64,000 nucleotides of DNA, taken from contig OW285187.1 in NCBI GenBank assembly GCA_935421135.1, positions 35,714,818 to 35,778,817 of the forward strand. The letters run 5' to 3'. The notes below the pieces were generated by a model. The model was not told the DNA's origin. It saw only the letters and a list, made by a program, of their open reading frames with translations, and made no database searches. Made by a program: the position numbers and the translations under genes. This DNA is from Bugulina stolonifera (taxonomy: Eukaryota > Bryozoa > Gymnolaemata > Cheilostomatida > Bugulidae). Shown here piece after piece: positions 36,130 through 49,100 of the stretch. The first letter of the stretch is position 1; the number at the start of each line of letters is the position of its first letter.

Positions 36130-39100
36130 CAGGGCCGTAGCCACCTTTACGGCCAGTCCGGCCAAAGCCGGGCCACTTTTTCAGCACCGAAAGTCCATTT
36201 TTACTCTTTTCAACCAGTTAAAAGTGGGCGTCGCAGAAACGGCCATTTTATCAAGCGTAACCAAGGAAACCGCTAAGATCGTTTCAAGGGCAAGCAATGA
36301 GCTCTGAAATATTTCTAACAGTGATACTTGACAATCACAGCAGAATTTACTGTAGAACTCACTGCCAAACTATTAGTTCAGGCTTTTTAATGTTTTCTAC
36401 CCGAGTTAGTATTAGTGTTAGAAGTGATGAAATACAAAGAGCGCAGTCTAACATAAAAGTGGAAATTTTGAAACAAATCACATGTACAGAAATCACGAAA
36501 ATACATTATATTGAAACAATGGCTTCACAGAAGAGAAAGCTTAAACTCACAGATTTCTTCACTAGTACCAACACAAGGTTTGTATTAATACATTTGTACA
36601 TGTTAAAATAAATGGATTGTTGGCATGCAATAGTCGATGGCACTGTTTAAATTAATAATTTTAATTTATGAAAATTGGTCTTCAGCTGACCAATTTTTAG
36701 TAGATTGACTTAAAATCAGCTACAATTTATTTTAAAATTAATAGTTATACTAGCAATAGAATATTGATAACATAGTTCTTTAGTTTACATTATAATTACG
36801 AAATTCAAAGGTATTTTTTAGTTAAAAAATAGACTACACAAATTAATTGTTAAATAATAATACACCATTGATTCTACATAGAATTTTATTTATACATCAA
36901 CTACTCTGGTTAATGCAATAAAATAGTGAAAAAATGGGTGTTAACCAATTGAATCATCTTTTGTCTTGAATTATAATTTCATAATATACCCTTATTTTAA
37001 GCCAGTGTTTGTATTCTTGGTTTACATTTGAGTTTATAATTACAGAATTGATCTTTCTTATTACTATAGGAAGGAGCTCAAAGATACAGACGGGTCCAGT
37101 GCACCAACCGAGTCTAGTGCACCAACGGAGTCCAGTGCACCAACCAATGAAGCCACCACATCTGTGAACACTAGTGTGGAACCATGTATGGCAGAAATAT
37201 CACACAAATCTGCTTTAATGCCTTTTGACGGTGAGCTTATAACCTTGGACTAAATAACTTTATTGTTATCCCTCACATCTTTCTTAATGCATGTATGGTA
37301 AAAACAGTTACATTTATATTTGATATTAATATTGTACATTAACATATTTCAGATCCTATGTTTCCTGAACATCCCTTTATTCCAAATGCCAGCTTTGTTT
37401 TCCCAACAAGACTGTTTGGTAAAGGTGAGAAAGCTCGGGCTAAAAGGTGCTCTATCGCTGCAGTTTCCAACTTTGGATGGGTGCACTATGACGTAGCAAG
37501 GGATGTCATCTTCTGTCACACCTGTGTGATTGCCATGAAACGACGTAAGGGGTTTAAATACTACACATCAGAAGACTTCTGTATAGTTGTAAATACATGC
37601 AAGAATAGTACAATTAGTCTAACATGTCACTCAAATAATGCATCTGTATGCATATGTACCTGTATTGGTAATATCATTCTCCTTCTTAGTATCTTGTGGC
37701 AATCCTAGTTGTTATTGTTACTCTATCTTGCAGAAATTGTCAGGAGTAGTAAGCAAGAAAAGGCTTTCACTACCATTGGCTTCTGTGTTTGGAATGACAT
37801 AGGAAGGTCACTCAAGAAGCATAGCACAAGCGAAATGCACATTGAAGCTACAATGAAGCTGGCTATCCCCAAAGATTATGCAAGTAGGTGTGATGTGTGT
37901 TTTATTTACAAGGTACACTGAGAGATATAGATCAGCTACTCACATTGTTGCTAATATTCAATTACTTCATAAACTAACATTTGCATCAATTGCATGGAAT
38001 TTTGTACTTTAGAAACAATTGATGAATACACTGAAGAAAATGTTTCAAATAAGAGAATGGCCAACAAGATGCTCTGTAGACTTATCACTGCGCTCAAGTA
38101 TCTTGCGCAGAACAACATAGCAATACGTGGTGACACTGATGCTTCTGGCAACTTTATTCAGCTGCTTCACCTTTTGTCTACACAAGACCGTGACCTTGAA
38201 GAATGGTTAAAAAGAACTCAATCCTACACCTCTCCAGAAGTACAGAATGAGATAATAAAACTTATGGCTTCAGAGGTAACACGTACAGTGATTGAAAGAA
38301 TTAAAACATCGGGTAGCTACACAATCATGGTTGACGAGTCTACCGATGCCAGTAACCATGAGCAAGTGGTATTTTGCTTTAGGTGAGAAACTTTTTTGTT
38401 ATCTAATAGTCGTAAAATGTAATTTTGTCAGATTATTTCTACCAGTAAATATACTGGCCACAATTATACATCTGAGTATATACATGTACATGTATTTGAA
38501 ATTGCTGGTTCAGTAATTTATCAAAGTATGTATGCATTAATTTGTAGATGGGTCGATGAAAATTTAATTCCCCATGAAGATTTCTTGGGTCTATATAAAG
38601 TAGAAAAAACCAATTCAGAATTCCTGGTTAGCGTGATCAAGGATGTCCTGCTAGCTATTGGCCTTCCCCTACAACAATGCCGAGGACAATGCTATGATGG
38701 TGCTAGTGTGATGAGTGGAGTAAAAAGTGGAGTGGCAACGAAAATTCTGCAGGTAGTTATGGAAATTCCTTCAACTCTGTTTAGTAGAGGCTTGTAAATA
38801 GCCAAAATAATGTGTGAATCAATATGTTCAATTGTATCTTTATAATGGTTATGTAGAGTAGCAAATTTAACATGTTTTAACTTTGCTGTGGCTATGGAAT
38901 TGTATACGGATACGAATATTAATATGCATGTAATACACATGTACATTGTATGTAAACTGCACACCACTTGCATTTACACAGGAAAACAGCAAAGCCATTT
39001 ATATCCATTGCTGCGCCCACAATTTAAACTTAGCTGTTCAGGACACAGTTAAAAACGCAACACTAATGCGCAACACCTTGGATGTAAGCTGTGAGGTAAC

Positions 39101-41835
39101 CAAGCTAATAAAGGCTAGTCCTAAGAGAGAAGGATGGCTGGAGAGTATAAAGGATAGGAGTCGATATGGTGAAGAGGATGACGATTTTAGTAAATCTGGA
39201 ATCAAACTCTTCTGCCGAACTAGGTATGAAAAACTGCATATTTACCTGTTACTTACTGCATTGCTGCTGTTTTCACTGTTTTAACATTCTTCTTCTACAT
39301 AATATAAAGTTCTTTGTTTGTTTTATACAGATTATTGGGTGAGTACTCTGCAGAAGCTTGCGGCTAGTGATTTATGTTATAACAGCTCATACATGTATAA
39401 CAAACACTGTTGTAGACTATATTTTCCAAGAGTGCTTCTTGTAATTTCTATTTACATAGAAAATAATTTATGAAAAGATTTATTAAAATATGTGAGTGAG
39501 TGAGGATTTATATGGTTCGAAGTTGCAATCACCAAACTTCTCAACACAGTGTGGCTTCTGTGCTTCTCACGCTACTAATGTGACTTTTTTGCCACTAACT
39601 CTTAAAATGCAACAAGTGGAATTTCTTCCCCTGCTTATTTCATTGTCAAACTTCTCTTGTGCAAGAGATGTAATTATTACAATTCTCTGTCACATTAATT
39701 TGCTTTAGATGGACTGTTAAAGCAGAGACACTCAGTGGAATTATAGAGAATTATTGCCATCTACAGACTTTATGGGAGGAGATTCTCGAGGAGCCTATAG
39801 ATTCCGATGTTCGCGTAAAGGTCATGGCTGTTAAAAGTCAAATGGAGACTTTTGATTACTTGTTTGGTGGGTGTAAATCACACATGCTCAGATTCATGCA
39901 TGCACAGGATCAGCTAGATTTGTTGAATTGTAATTCATTGTAGTTTTAATAGTTGGTTGTTTTCAATATTACAGGACTAATGCTTTCTCGCACAATATTG
40001 GGGATCACTGACAACCTTTCTCGTAGCCTCCAGTCATCTACTTTAACTGCTTTAGCTGCTCGTCAGTTAGCTGATGATGTGTTGACTGTGCTGACAGCCA
40101 TGCGAGTGGAGAGCCAGTTTGATCTCTTCTGGGAAAAAGCTAACAAAGCAAGGACCAGACTAGGTATGATTGAACTCTTCTATAGCATACAAGCAAATCT
40201 GTTGGTCAGATGTGTATAAAAAGTGTATTATTTCAAATTCTTGTCCTGTTGGTGGCAGATTAGATTAGTGATTAGTGTTTTGTAATTTAGGAACTGCAGA
40301 AGCAACTCTCCCACGTCGAAAGAAGGTCCCGGCACGACTTGACGGATCTGCTGCTCACCACCACCACGCTACTGCCAAAGAGATGTACAGGGCAGTATTT
40401 TATCAAGTAATTGATTTGACCAAGGCTGCTATAGCCCAAAGATTCCATCAAGAGGGAATCAAATTTGTCTCGAATATAGAGCAACTAATATTGAAGGCTG
40501 CAGATGGTGACGACTACCAGTCATATCTATCCTCTGTCATCGATAAGTATGCTGATGATTTTGATATAACTTATCTAGAGAGTGAGCTGTATTCTTTAAG
40601 CCTTCTTGAACAAAATTTCAAAACACTCACAGTATTTGTTGAATGGCTACAAGAGAACAACAGAACTTTGCTATATCCGCAAGTTACTAAGTTAGTTCGA
40701 CTTGTTTTGGTGCTGCCAGCATCAAATGCTTGTTCAGAGCGCTCCTTCAGTGCAATGAGGCGTTTAAAAACTTTCCTTAGATCCTCAATGACCCAGCAAA
40801 GGTTGAATAACCTCATGATGTTGCATGTACATAGAGATCTGTGTGCATCAGTCGATCCACAAGCTGTTATTAAGGCTTTTGTTTCTGGGCACCATGATCG
40901 CAGCAGAAGAATAGCTGTGGACCAGTAAACACTTATGATTGTAGCCATTCTATTGCTACATCGTTCTTTTTCTGTTTATATTTACTGTCCAAGTTTTAGT
41001 ACTGGTGTACTTTTGGCTATGACATGTTGCCATTTAATTTTATCAGATACAAAGTTTATGCCATATGTACATGAAATATTATTTCTTTATTTAATTTCTT
41101 GTATTTACATTGTAAGTATACTATATAATTACTGAATCCCCCTATAGTACACACTGTTTAGTATACAGATGCGTATTCTTGTTTACCTACATTCTCATTT
41201 ACCTACTTGGATAAGCTATCTGCCACCCAATATAAAAAACACCTCTCCAATAAAATACATGTACATAATAGATGTATATACAATGTATAATATAGTGATT
41301 TTGTTTGCCGTTCTAATAGATTTACTTACTACCGACATGAGTGCGCAATTTGTCCTTGGCGTTTATACAAGCTATATCTGCAAGTGCGATCATAGCACTG
41401 TGTAGTTTTTCATCATGTGCCCCAACTTTTATCACATCCACATTATGGCCTTGGTAAGCCATGAGGGGTGGCAAGTGTGTAGTTAAAGCTAGGCACATGT
41501 ATAGTTATAGCAGAAAATGAATATTTTATATTAAACAGTGTACATTGCTCGCACAATATACCCACCCATATGGATGTTGACACAGCTAATGCAAAAAATG
41601 ATGTTCAGTAAATAGGGTTACCATCTTTCAAGAGGATAGCTCTATGGTTTCATGGACTGCAATGTTTGAGGCTCACTTGCCAGGAAAAGGCATATTTTAA
41701 AGCTGCTCAGGCAAAAATTTTCCGGGGGAGGGCCCCCGGACCCCCCTCCTGCGGGAGGGCGCTAGAGCGCCCCTCCCGCACCCACCCCGCCATGAAAGTG
41801 GCAGGGTCACTCCTGAAAGTGGGGATACAGCCCTG
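36130..41835 (+). mobile_element. Autonomous-looking hAT DNA transposon (5706 bp)
   Basis: The ends are imperfect inverted repeats, CAGGGCCGTAGCC on the left and CAGGGCTGTATCC on the right (complement), inside an 8-bp target duplication. The right end has a GC-rich, hairpin-prone subterminal block (41710-41800), unlike the AT-rich host. Inside is one ten-exon transposase with no frame break. Intact ends, duplication and coding capacity point to a recent insertion. Confidence 0.92.
36519..40928 (+). CDS. hAT transposase (TTF-type zinc finger, DUF4371-like, hATC dimerisation domain)
   Basis: Ten exons: 36519-36577, 37070-37230, 37353-37544, 37734-37883, 38013-38382, 38548-38752, 38982-39223, 39709-39866, 39975-40163, 40291-40928, giving 787 codons with consistent phases. 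The order is: N-terminal KRKLKLTDFF; a TTF-type zinc finger with DVIFCHTCV and HSTSEMH (about residues 105-180); an RNase-H-like core with MVDESTDASNHEQ (first catalytic Asp near 294), CYDGASVMSG (second Asp near 361), CCAHNLNLAV and CRTRWTVKAETL; and the C-terminal ASNACSERSFSAMRRLK dimerisation region, expected to hold the catalytic Glu. It cuts and rejoins the element's ends. An in-frame ATG at 36297 exists, but the KRK..DFF start is usual for this group (ZMYM1-like / P52rIPK-like proteins). No internal stop was found, so it may be active. Confidence 0.9.
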
Positions 41836-41856
41836 ACCGTATTACACTGTTGTATA
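41836..41856. repeat. Right target-site duplication and last unit of the 16-bp satellite
   Basis: ACCGTATT (41836-41843) followed by ACACTGT continues the satellite interrupted at 36129. Confidence 0.85.
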
Positions 41857-42233
41857 TTTGTTATAACTTTCTACCACTACCACTGCTACTACTAATAACT
41901 CTGGGTTGGTATACCCTTGAGCAACGTCTGTGCATTATATACATATATATACATGTATACTATATATCAATGTTTAACTCTGTTAATGTACGAGCATGCA
42001 TTACCTTCATGTTTCTGTTTGTTGAGGACATGACACAAATAAACCAGAAATACACACCCCCACACTAGTATGCTTTGACAGATAACACAGAAACTGTTAC
42101 ACATGGTTTCATTGCATCACAAAAGTTTTAAAAATACTAGAAGCATGATAAATAAAATTTGGTCAACGTTTTGCACAAGTTGATTGTAGGGTGATGGTGG
42201 ATGCTATTACCAATATAATACATGTATAATTAT

Positions 42234-42403
42234 ATATGATGTATTTTTAGCAAGGAATTTATTTTTGAGCAGTCAGAGACTTGTTTCAAATCCATGAAAA
42301 TACCAGTCCCTGACTGGGGTTTGAACCCGGGGCCTTTACGGCACCTAATCGCCTAGCACAGTGAACAGAACATGCTACCACTACACTAGCTCAGCAACCT
42401 TAA
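42234..42403 (-). mobile_element. tRNA-derived SINE, minus-strand copy
   Basis: Read on the minus strand it starts with a tRNA-like head: an A-box-like GAGCTAGTGTAGTGGTAGC, then GGTTCAAACCCC as the B box, spaced as in a tRNA promoter. A body (CAGTCAGGGACTGG...) follows and the tail ends TAGCAAGGAATTT / AAATACATCAT. Shared strings with the copy near 58.9-59.05 kb (GATTAGGTGCCGTA, GGTTCAAA.CCCAGTCA) define a family. Confidence 0.72.
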
Positions 42404-42414
42404 AAAAGGAAGCT

Positions 42415-42580
42415 TCACAATTGAGCAGTAACATGCTCTGAGCGAACTGCACACGAGGCACCCCTCTTATTATGGCCACCTTGCGCCTCAAACCCCAGTC
42501 AGGGACTGGTATTTTCATGGATTTGAAACAAGTCTCTGACTGCCCAAAAATAAATTCCTTGCTAAAAATACATCATATAG
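42415..42580 (+). mobile_element. tRNA-derived SINE, plus-strand copy, head-to-head with the previous one
   Basis: Its 3' 90 bp (42489-42580) is a nearly perfect inverted copy of 42234-42324. Its 5' half is more diverged and the B box is damaged (CCTCAAACCCC). With its neighbour it forms a long hairpin about 0.6 kb before the start of SLC5 gene 3. Confidence 0.65.
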
Positions 42581-42974
42581 ATATATATATATATATAAAA
42601 AATGGCCAAACCCCTTAATATAATATAATATATGTATTTCACTAGTACTTCCACCCCGCATCTGCCAGTCAGAGCATCAAGCAGTTATGAACTTTTTTTC
42701 ACTCTCTCATAAATCTAGCAAGTTTAATTGAGTGGGTGCCAAACAAGACACAATATGATCTAACTGATAGCCTTAGGATCTGTGGTTCCTATACCCTAGC
42801 GCTATGGTAATATATATCATTATCATTACTCTAGGGCCTAGGCCAGCATTTTATTGCAAATGACAATGCAATTTACATGCATATGTATGTCAAAAAACCC
42901 AAAGAAGCCTTACATATAAAAACTTACAGGTGCTTTCTCCAAAATTGATAGAATCATAATATTGTGTAGTCACT

Positions 42975-42988
42975 GTTGCCATGGAAAC
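42975..42988. promoter_or_regulatory. X-box-like site upstream of SLC5 gene 3
   Basis: GTTGCCATGGAAAC has a perfect GTTGCC half and a one-base change in the second half (GGAAAC for RGYAAC). It lies 190 bp upstream of the gene 3 ATG, aligned with the gene 2 site. Confidence 0.5.
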
Positions 42989-43021
42989 CCTCATCACAGT
43001 CACCCCAAGAATATAAACACT

Positions 43022-43164
43022 TCTTTCTCAGCACAAACCACAGTGGAACTGGAGTAGACTAGATGTTGCATAGCTAATGATAATAACCATTGTGGTCTAT
43101 TATAATTATAATATCAGGTGTGTACAGAGAAGTATAAAGAGAGTGATAAGTGCATAGTTTAGAC
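43022..43164 (+). promoter_or_regulatory. Proximal promoter/leader conserved with SLC5 gene 2
   Basis: CACAAACCACAGT, TAGATGTT and AGGTGTGTACAGAGAAGTA match 24850-24959. An insertion of about 25 bp near 43085-43110 separates two conserved blocks. Confidence 0.55.
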
Positions 43165-46100
43165 ATGGCTGCCGCTGCTGCTGCTGCTGCTCCGTTGTTC
43201 ACGTGGCCAGACTATCTGGTTCTCGCTGTAATGTTACTTCTGTCAGCTGCCATCGGGTTCTACTACGCGTTCACAGGAGGAAAACAGAGAACTACACGGG
43301 AATATCTTATGGCGGATCAGAACATGCACTGGTTTCCTGTCGCGTGCAGTCTGCTAGCCGGGTGAGTTTACTATAACAGAGCTATAGCATAGCGTACATG
43401 TACATACACTATATGTACATATTTTAGCTACACTATATACATGTATACTACACACACTATGTACATGTATAATATACTAATACATGTATATATTCTACAA
43501 TATTAACATTACAATGTACACACTATACAAGTTTAGCAATATCTACGGCCATATGTGAGCATATTCTCTCTGTACTTTACTATAGACTTTCAATATAGAA
43601 CTGATATTCAACATTCAGATGTCCGTAACACATGAATCCTGTCACAGTATTTCAGTTATACAGTTATATTATAGCTCTTCTCTTTTTTCACAGAGAAGCT
43701 ATAATACATACGTGTATAATAATTAATGGTAGCCTACACACAGAATATATCACTATGTGTGATGTAATTTTATTACTAATAATATATACTATGTAAAATG
43801 TTACTGGTAATATATTACATACTATGTAATATATTACTAGCAATATATTACATAAGTATGTAATATATTACTAGTAATATATTACATAGTATGTAATATA
43901 TTACTATTCCTGTAAATTAGTAATATAGTATGTTAATTTTTTTAACATCTCTCCTAGTAATAGCATATTACATTTACATGTACATATACTATAATTTATA
44001 GAGACCAGCAGGAACAAGAAAATAGTAAACAAGTAGTATTGTTGTTACTGCATTGGCCACTGGTCACTTGTCACCATCCACTGGTAATTTAATTGTTTGT
44101 TGTTAATACATGGTCAGCATAGTCATAATATTTGTGAGCTAATTATACAGCACAGTGAAACAACTCAGAGACTCCTTGCTTGCCAAACCACAGTAGGTCA
44201 TACTTGTAATTATATCATATATTCTCTAGTAGTAAGTGTACATACATGATAAATGTGTAGCCTACATGCATATACTACATGCATATACTACATGCATATA
44301 CTACATGCATATACTACATGCATATACTACATGCATATACTACATGCATATACTACATGCATATACTACATGCATATACTACATGCATATACTACATGCA
44401 TATACTACATGCATATACTACATGCATATACTACATGCATATACTACATGCATATACTACATGCATATACTACATGCATATACTACATGCATATACATGT
44501 ACAATAATACAATATGTACCTAATTCATATTAATGTGTGGTCATGTGTATTGGTGTATTCACTTCCTGCAGTACATGTACAATAAAGCATTATATTACAT
44601 GTAAATTAACACGTCCCATAGATTAATACTAATCCTAGCAATGATCAGTCTAATCCACACCAGGATGTTATAGTATTATTTATGAATATTTAATATACAT
44701 AACTAACACATTAATTACATATTATGTTTATTGTAATCCTCTATGATACTGGAAAAAGCTCTCCTTCTTGGTAGATTACTCTGTATATGTATAACATGTA
44801 CATGACTTGTATTCTGTATGTCCAACTGCTTCCTGTTTCCTACTGGAACACTCCTTCACCTGTGAAGGACCTGCCCGTAGCTAGTGAAGTAGTGTAACAG
44901 TACATGCATATAATAAACCTTCATTTATCTTATGCACATTGTATTTACATGTATGTATATGTGTCGTTAAACAAGAGTTCTCAGCATTTAGGTAAGCAGG
45001 AGAGGGGTGTTTCCCTTGGTTAAGGGGGTAGGTGTTTCCCTTGGTTAAGGGGTTAGGTGTTTCCCTTGGTTAAGGGGGTAGGTGTTTCCCTTGGTTAAGG
45101 GGGTAGGTGTTTCCCTTGGTTAAGGGGGTAGGTGTTTCCCTTGGTTAAGGGGGTAGGTGTTTCCCTTGGTTAAGGGGGTAGGTGTTTCCCTTGGTTAAGG
45201 GGGTAGGTGCTTCCCTTGGTTAAGGGGGTAGGTGTTTCCCTTGGTTAAGGGGGTAGGTGTTTCCCTTGGTTAAGGGGGTAGGTGGTTGAATTGGAGGGTG
45301 CAATGGAGAGCCACCTCTGAGTAAGAGAAACTTGAGGCCAAGGTCATAGATATAATATTATAGACTATATATAGACTTATTATATTGCATTCTATATACT
45401 GTAGACTACAAACTGTAGACTGTAGATTATACATAGGATCAACGTGTTGAAACTACATGTAGCTACCTCATTACTGCTGTAGTCTGCATGCATAGACCTG
45501 TATACCTGTAGACTATGACTTGACTTGAAACAGTTAACTAAATGCTACATGTATAAATGTAGTTTGCCCCATTGTGTAGACATTCAGTAATTCAGTACAC
45601 ATGCACTTGTAGATTTATATCCTCAAATGCTCTGCTCGGTTTGCCAGGAGAAATTTACACGTTCGGCACAATATTTCTCCTCAGTTATATCTTTAAACCA
45701 ATTGGAGTTGTCTTAGCTTTGGTCCTGTTCCTCCCCATCTTTAAACAGCTCAAGATTATCAGTGTATACGAGGTATGTATAGCTTATAGCTGTTATATAT
45801 GCAGTTAACAATATACAGAAGATACAATGTAATTCATGCAAATCAACGTGTAATATATTACTACATGCATATCAAGTCCAGATATAACTATATCAAGTCT
45901 ATATATCACTATATCAAGTCCAGATATAACTATATCAAGTCCAGATATCGCTATATCAAGTCCAGATATAACTATATCAAGTCTAGATATCGCTATATCA
46001 AGTCTAGATATAACTATATCAAGTCCAGATATAACTATATCAAGTCCAGATATAAGTCTCTGTATCAAGTATAGATGTGTCTTTATTGAAAGCCAAGTGA

Positions 46101-49100
46101 AGACTGAGACAATGAACCGTAAAACAGTCCCCTTTATATAGTATAAGGACTTCCGGCCGACGTAAGGTCGGGAAAAGACGACGTGTGGTCGTCCGGAAGT
46201 TGCGCAACAAGATGGCCGCCGGAAGCCCGACGGCCGACCCAAAATAGGTCGGGTTCTACAAAAGTTGCTTATAATGGTCCAATTCATGTACAAAATGAAT
46301 ATCAATGGATTCTGAGAGGTCGGGCCTCTGTACATGGGTATAAAAGGCATAAAAGACTTAGTAATAATCATACATGAGTGCACATTAGTATGTAATAGGT
46401 ATAAACACATGAATACACGTATATAGACAGTAATTAAATGGTTTAACATGCAATACAATTGAATGTAAGTATACGAGCAACTAAGTATGAGAGTTTGAGT
46501 GTCAGCTGAGTAGCGCTGTGACAACTACTAGGCACTTAGGGTGCTGTAGGTCTTTGTCCGGTAGCTGGAGTCGTATACAAATGTCCTGTACCATTACAAT
46601 ATATATGTATATATAATAATATAGTAATATACATGTATATATAATAATATTATAATATACATGTATATAATAATATAGTAATATACATGTATATATAATA
46701 ATATAGTAATATCCATGTATATATAATAATATAGTAATATACATGTATATATAATAATATAGTAATATACATGTATATTATAATATTATTATATATACAT
46801 GTATATTACTATATTATTATATATACATGTTGTTGATGTAAACCAAATAAACTAAACTAAACTAAGCTATATAATTACCATGCAGTTCTCACCTAAGTTG
46901 TATTACCTCTATTACAGTACATAGAGAAGAGATATGGGAAAGTGTTAAAGTACCTCATTCTTATAACTGGACTTCTAAACTGGGTAAGTCAAAGCTTAAG
47001 TGCTACTTTATGTTCTTATAACATCTCTGTAGCCTTAGATCCTGGTTTGTGGTTAAGGTTTGGACAGTCAACAAATAATATATAGAGAAGATAACTCTTC
47101 CGCTACAGTTTTGATGAAAGGAAAAAGCTATCTGGAATCTCTTCACTTCTGCACCAGACTGGACTTAGTAGTGATCAACATCACATATACTGGATAGAGT
47201 ATTACTTGTTAGAATACAAACCTGGTAGGAGTAAGGACAGTGATTATAGGACAGACTTCTACCTGACGTTTCATACTGAATATATTGATTGAACCAACGT
47301 AGAAGGGAATCCCATCTACATGGGGATTGCCTAAGCTAATAGTCAACTAGTGGAGAATGGAATAGATATTTTAGCCGAATCAGTCTCTTACTCCTTGGTC
47401 TAACTAAGTACCCTGGTAATACTACATGTAATGCTATAGGGATAAGGTACATAACAAGTATCGGTATCAGTTATAATAATTTACTTGCAAGTAAGCTAAA
47501 ATAAGTAAGTTAGTGAGTTAAAATTCTACAGAGCAATTATGCAGTTATTGTCACTAATTACTGTAAGTAGCTGTTTGTACAAACAACTGGCTACGAATCA
47601 TCTGCTCATTGACCTCAACAATTTGAGTAGACAGGTATTTCTTTGTGACACAGTGAAACATGTCTAAAAATAGGCAGTCCAATTTGAGAATTTGTTTACA
47701 GGTGATAGAAAAAGAGTTGCTAATTATTGCGTAAAGGTTGTTAAAAAACCATATTTTATAGAATATGTCATAGTCTTTTTGTCACTATAAAAATTCCAAA
47801 GTTTGTCAACCAGTTATTTGGCAACCTTAATATTCAGGAAATTGCTCATTTAATAGAATTCTGCAGCCAAAACTCCTCATCCTCGCCTACATGTACACGC
47901 AGACGCAGCCTATATCCTATGTTACAGTGAATGCCTACATGTACACGTAGCCTATATCCTATGTTACAATGAACGCCTACATGTACACGCAGCCTATATC
48001 CTATGTTACAGTGAACGCCTACATGTACACGCAGCCTATATCCTATGTTACAGTGAATGCCTACATGTACACGCAGCCTATATCCTATGTTACAGTGAAC
48101 GCCTACATGTACACGCAGCCTATATCCTATGTTACAGTGAACGCCTACATGTACACGCAGCCTATATCCTATGTTACAGTGAACGCCTACATGTACATGC
48201 AGCCTATATCCTATGTTACAGTGAACGCCTACATGTACACGCAGCCTATATCCTATGTTACAGTGAACGCCTACATGTACACGCAGCCTATATCCTATGT
48301 TACAGTGAACGTAGCTCAACACAATTAATAATACACTAAATAGTAAACTCTACTTCCAGCTCTAATCCACTTTATTAACTCGCACTAATCCTACCACAGA
48401 TATTATAAGCTATATAGCCTGGGGGCACGACCTCCAAAATATCCAGTAAATATGTCGATGGTTGGTGGGAGAATATATGCTGAACAGTTTTTAGAAACCC
48501 AAGCTAATAGTCTAATCCTATAGAAACTTGTTGCTCAAACGATTTACCAAATCATCTGCCAATCACTCTGGTAGGTGTGATCAGGACGGTGTTATTGACT
48601 GCAATAATTTTTGGTAGAGAATACAATTGGGAGTTAGGTGCAGAAGAGGAGAAATTTGAGATTGAAGCAGGAGAAGTTGTCTTTTCTATGTTTTGTTGGT
48701 TGACAGCCCTTACCCCAAACCCCAACCCCAAACAAGGAACTAACGCTATCTAAATTTCTCCACTACTTCACCTAACAGGCAATTGGGTGGTTGGATTACA
48801 TACATGTACGTGTACCTTGTGCCCTCTCTCCTTCCTCTCCAACATGCATACACATACCAGGTGACCCCTCTCCCCCTTCCCCTTCCCCTTCCCCTTCCCC
48901 TTCCCCTGACATAACTAAGCACACCAGCATGTAATGTAAACACCTGGGACTACATTATATACATCAACATCTAGAGCTTTAAACAGAAAAATAATAATGT
49001 AACAACCTACAAACCCAATATAGTTCAGATTGCAGTGAGCACCATGTCTATGAGACAGCTAGTAGCTACTAGTAACTAGTAACTACTTTGGTCCTACATC

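Larger units (their letters stand above)
41857..43164. other. Spacer between the hAT element and SLC5 gene 3
   Basis: It holds the head-to-head SINE pair and the conserved gene 3 promoter described separately. No coding exon was recognised. Confidence 0.55.

Noticed and set aside
36297..36518. Upstream in-frame ATG for the hAT transposase
   Set aside because: The added residues resemble no known N-terminus, whereas the ATG at 36519 gives the usual KRK..DFF start.
42310..42403. Functional tRNA gene
   Set aside because: Only A- and B-box-like strings are present; no complete cloverleaf, and sequence and copies fit a SINE.
45805..46524. 239-codon minus-strand frame in intron 2 of gene 3
   Set aside because: Half is a 21-bp repeat and the other half runs through the CpG-rich transposon-like block; no splice-bounded exon or known domain.
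47846..48328. Two open frames with a 14-residue period
   Set aside because: 42-bp minisatellite in an intron; both strands are equally open.
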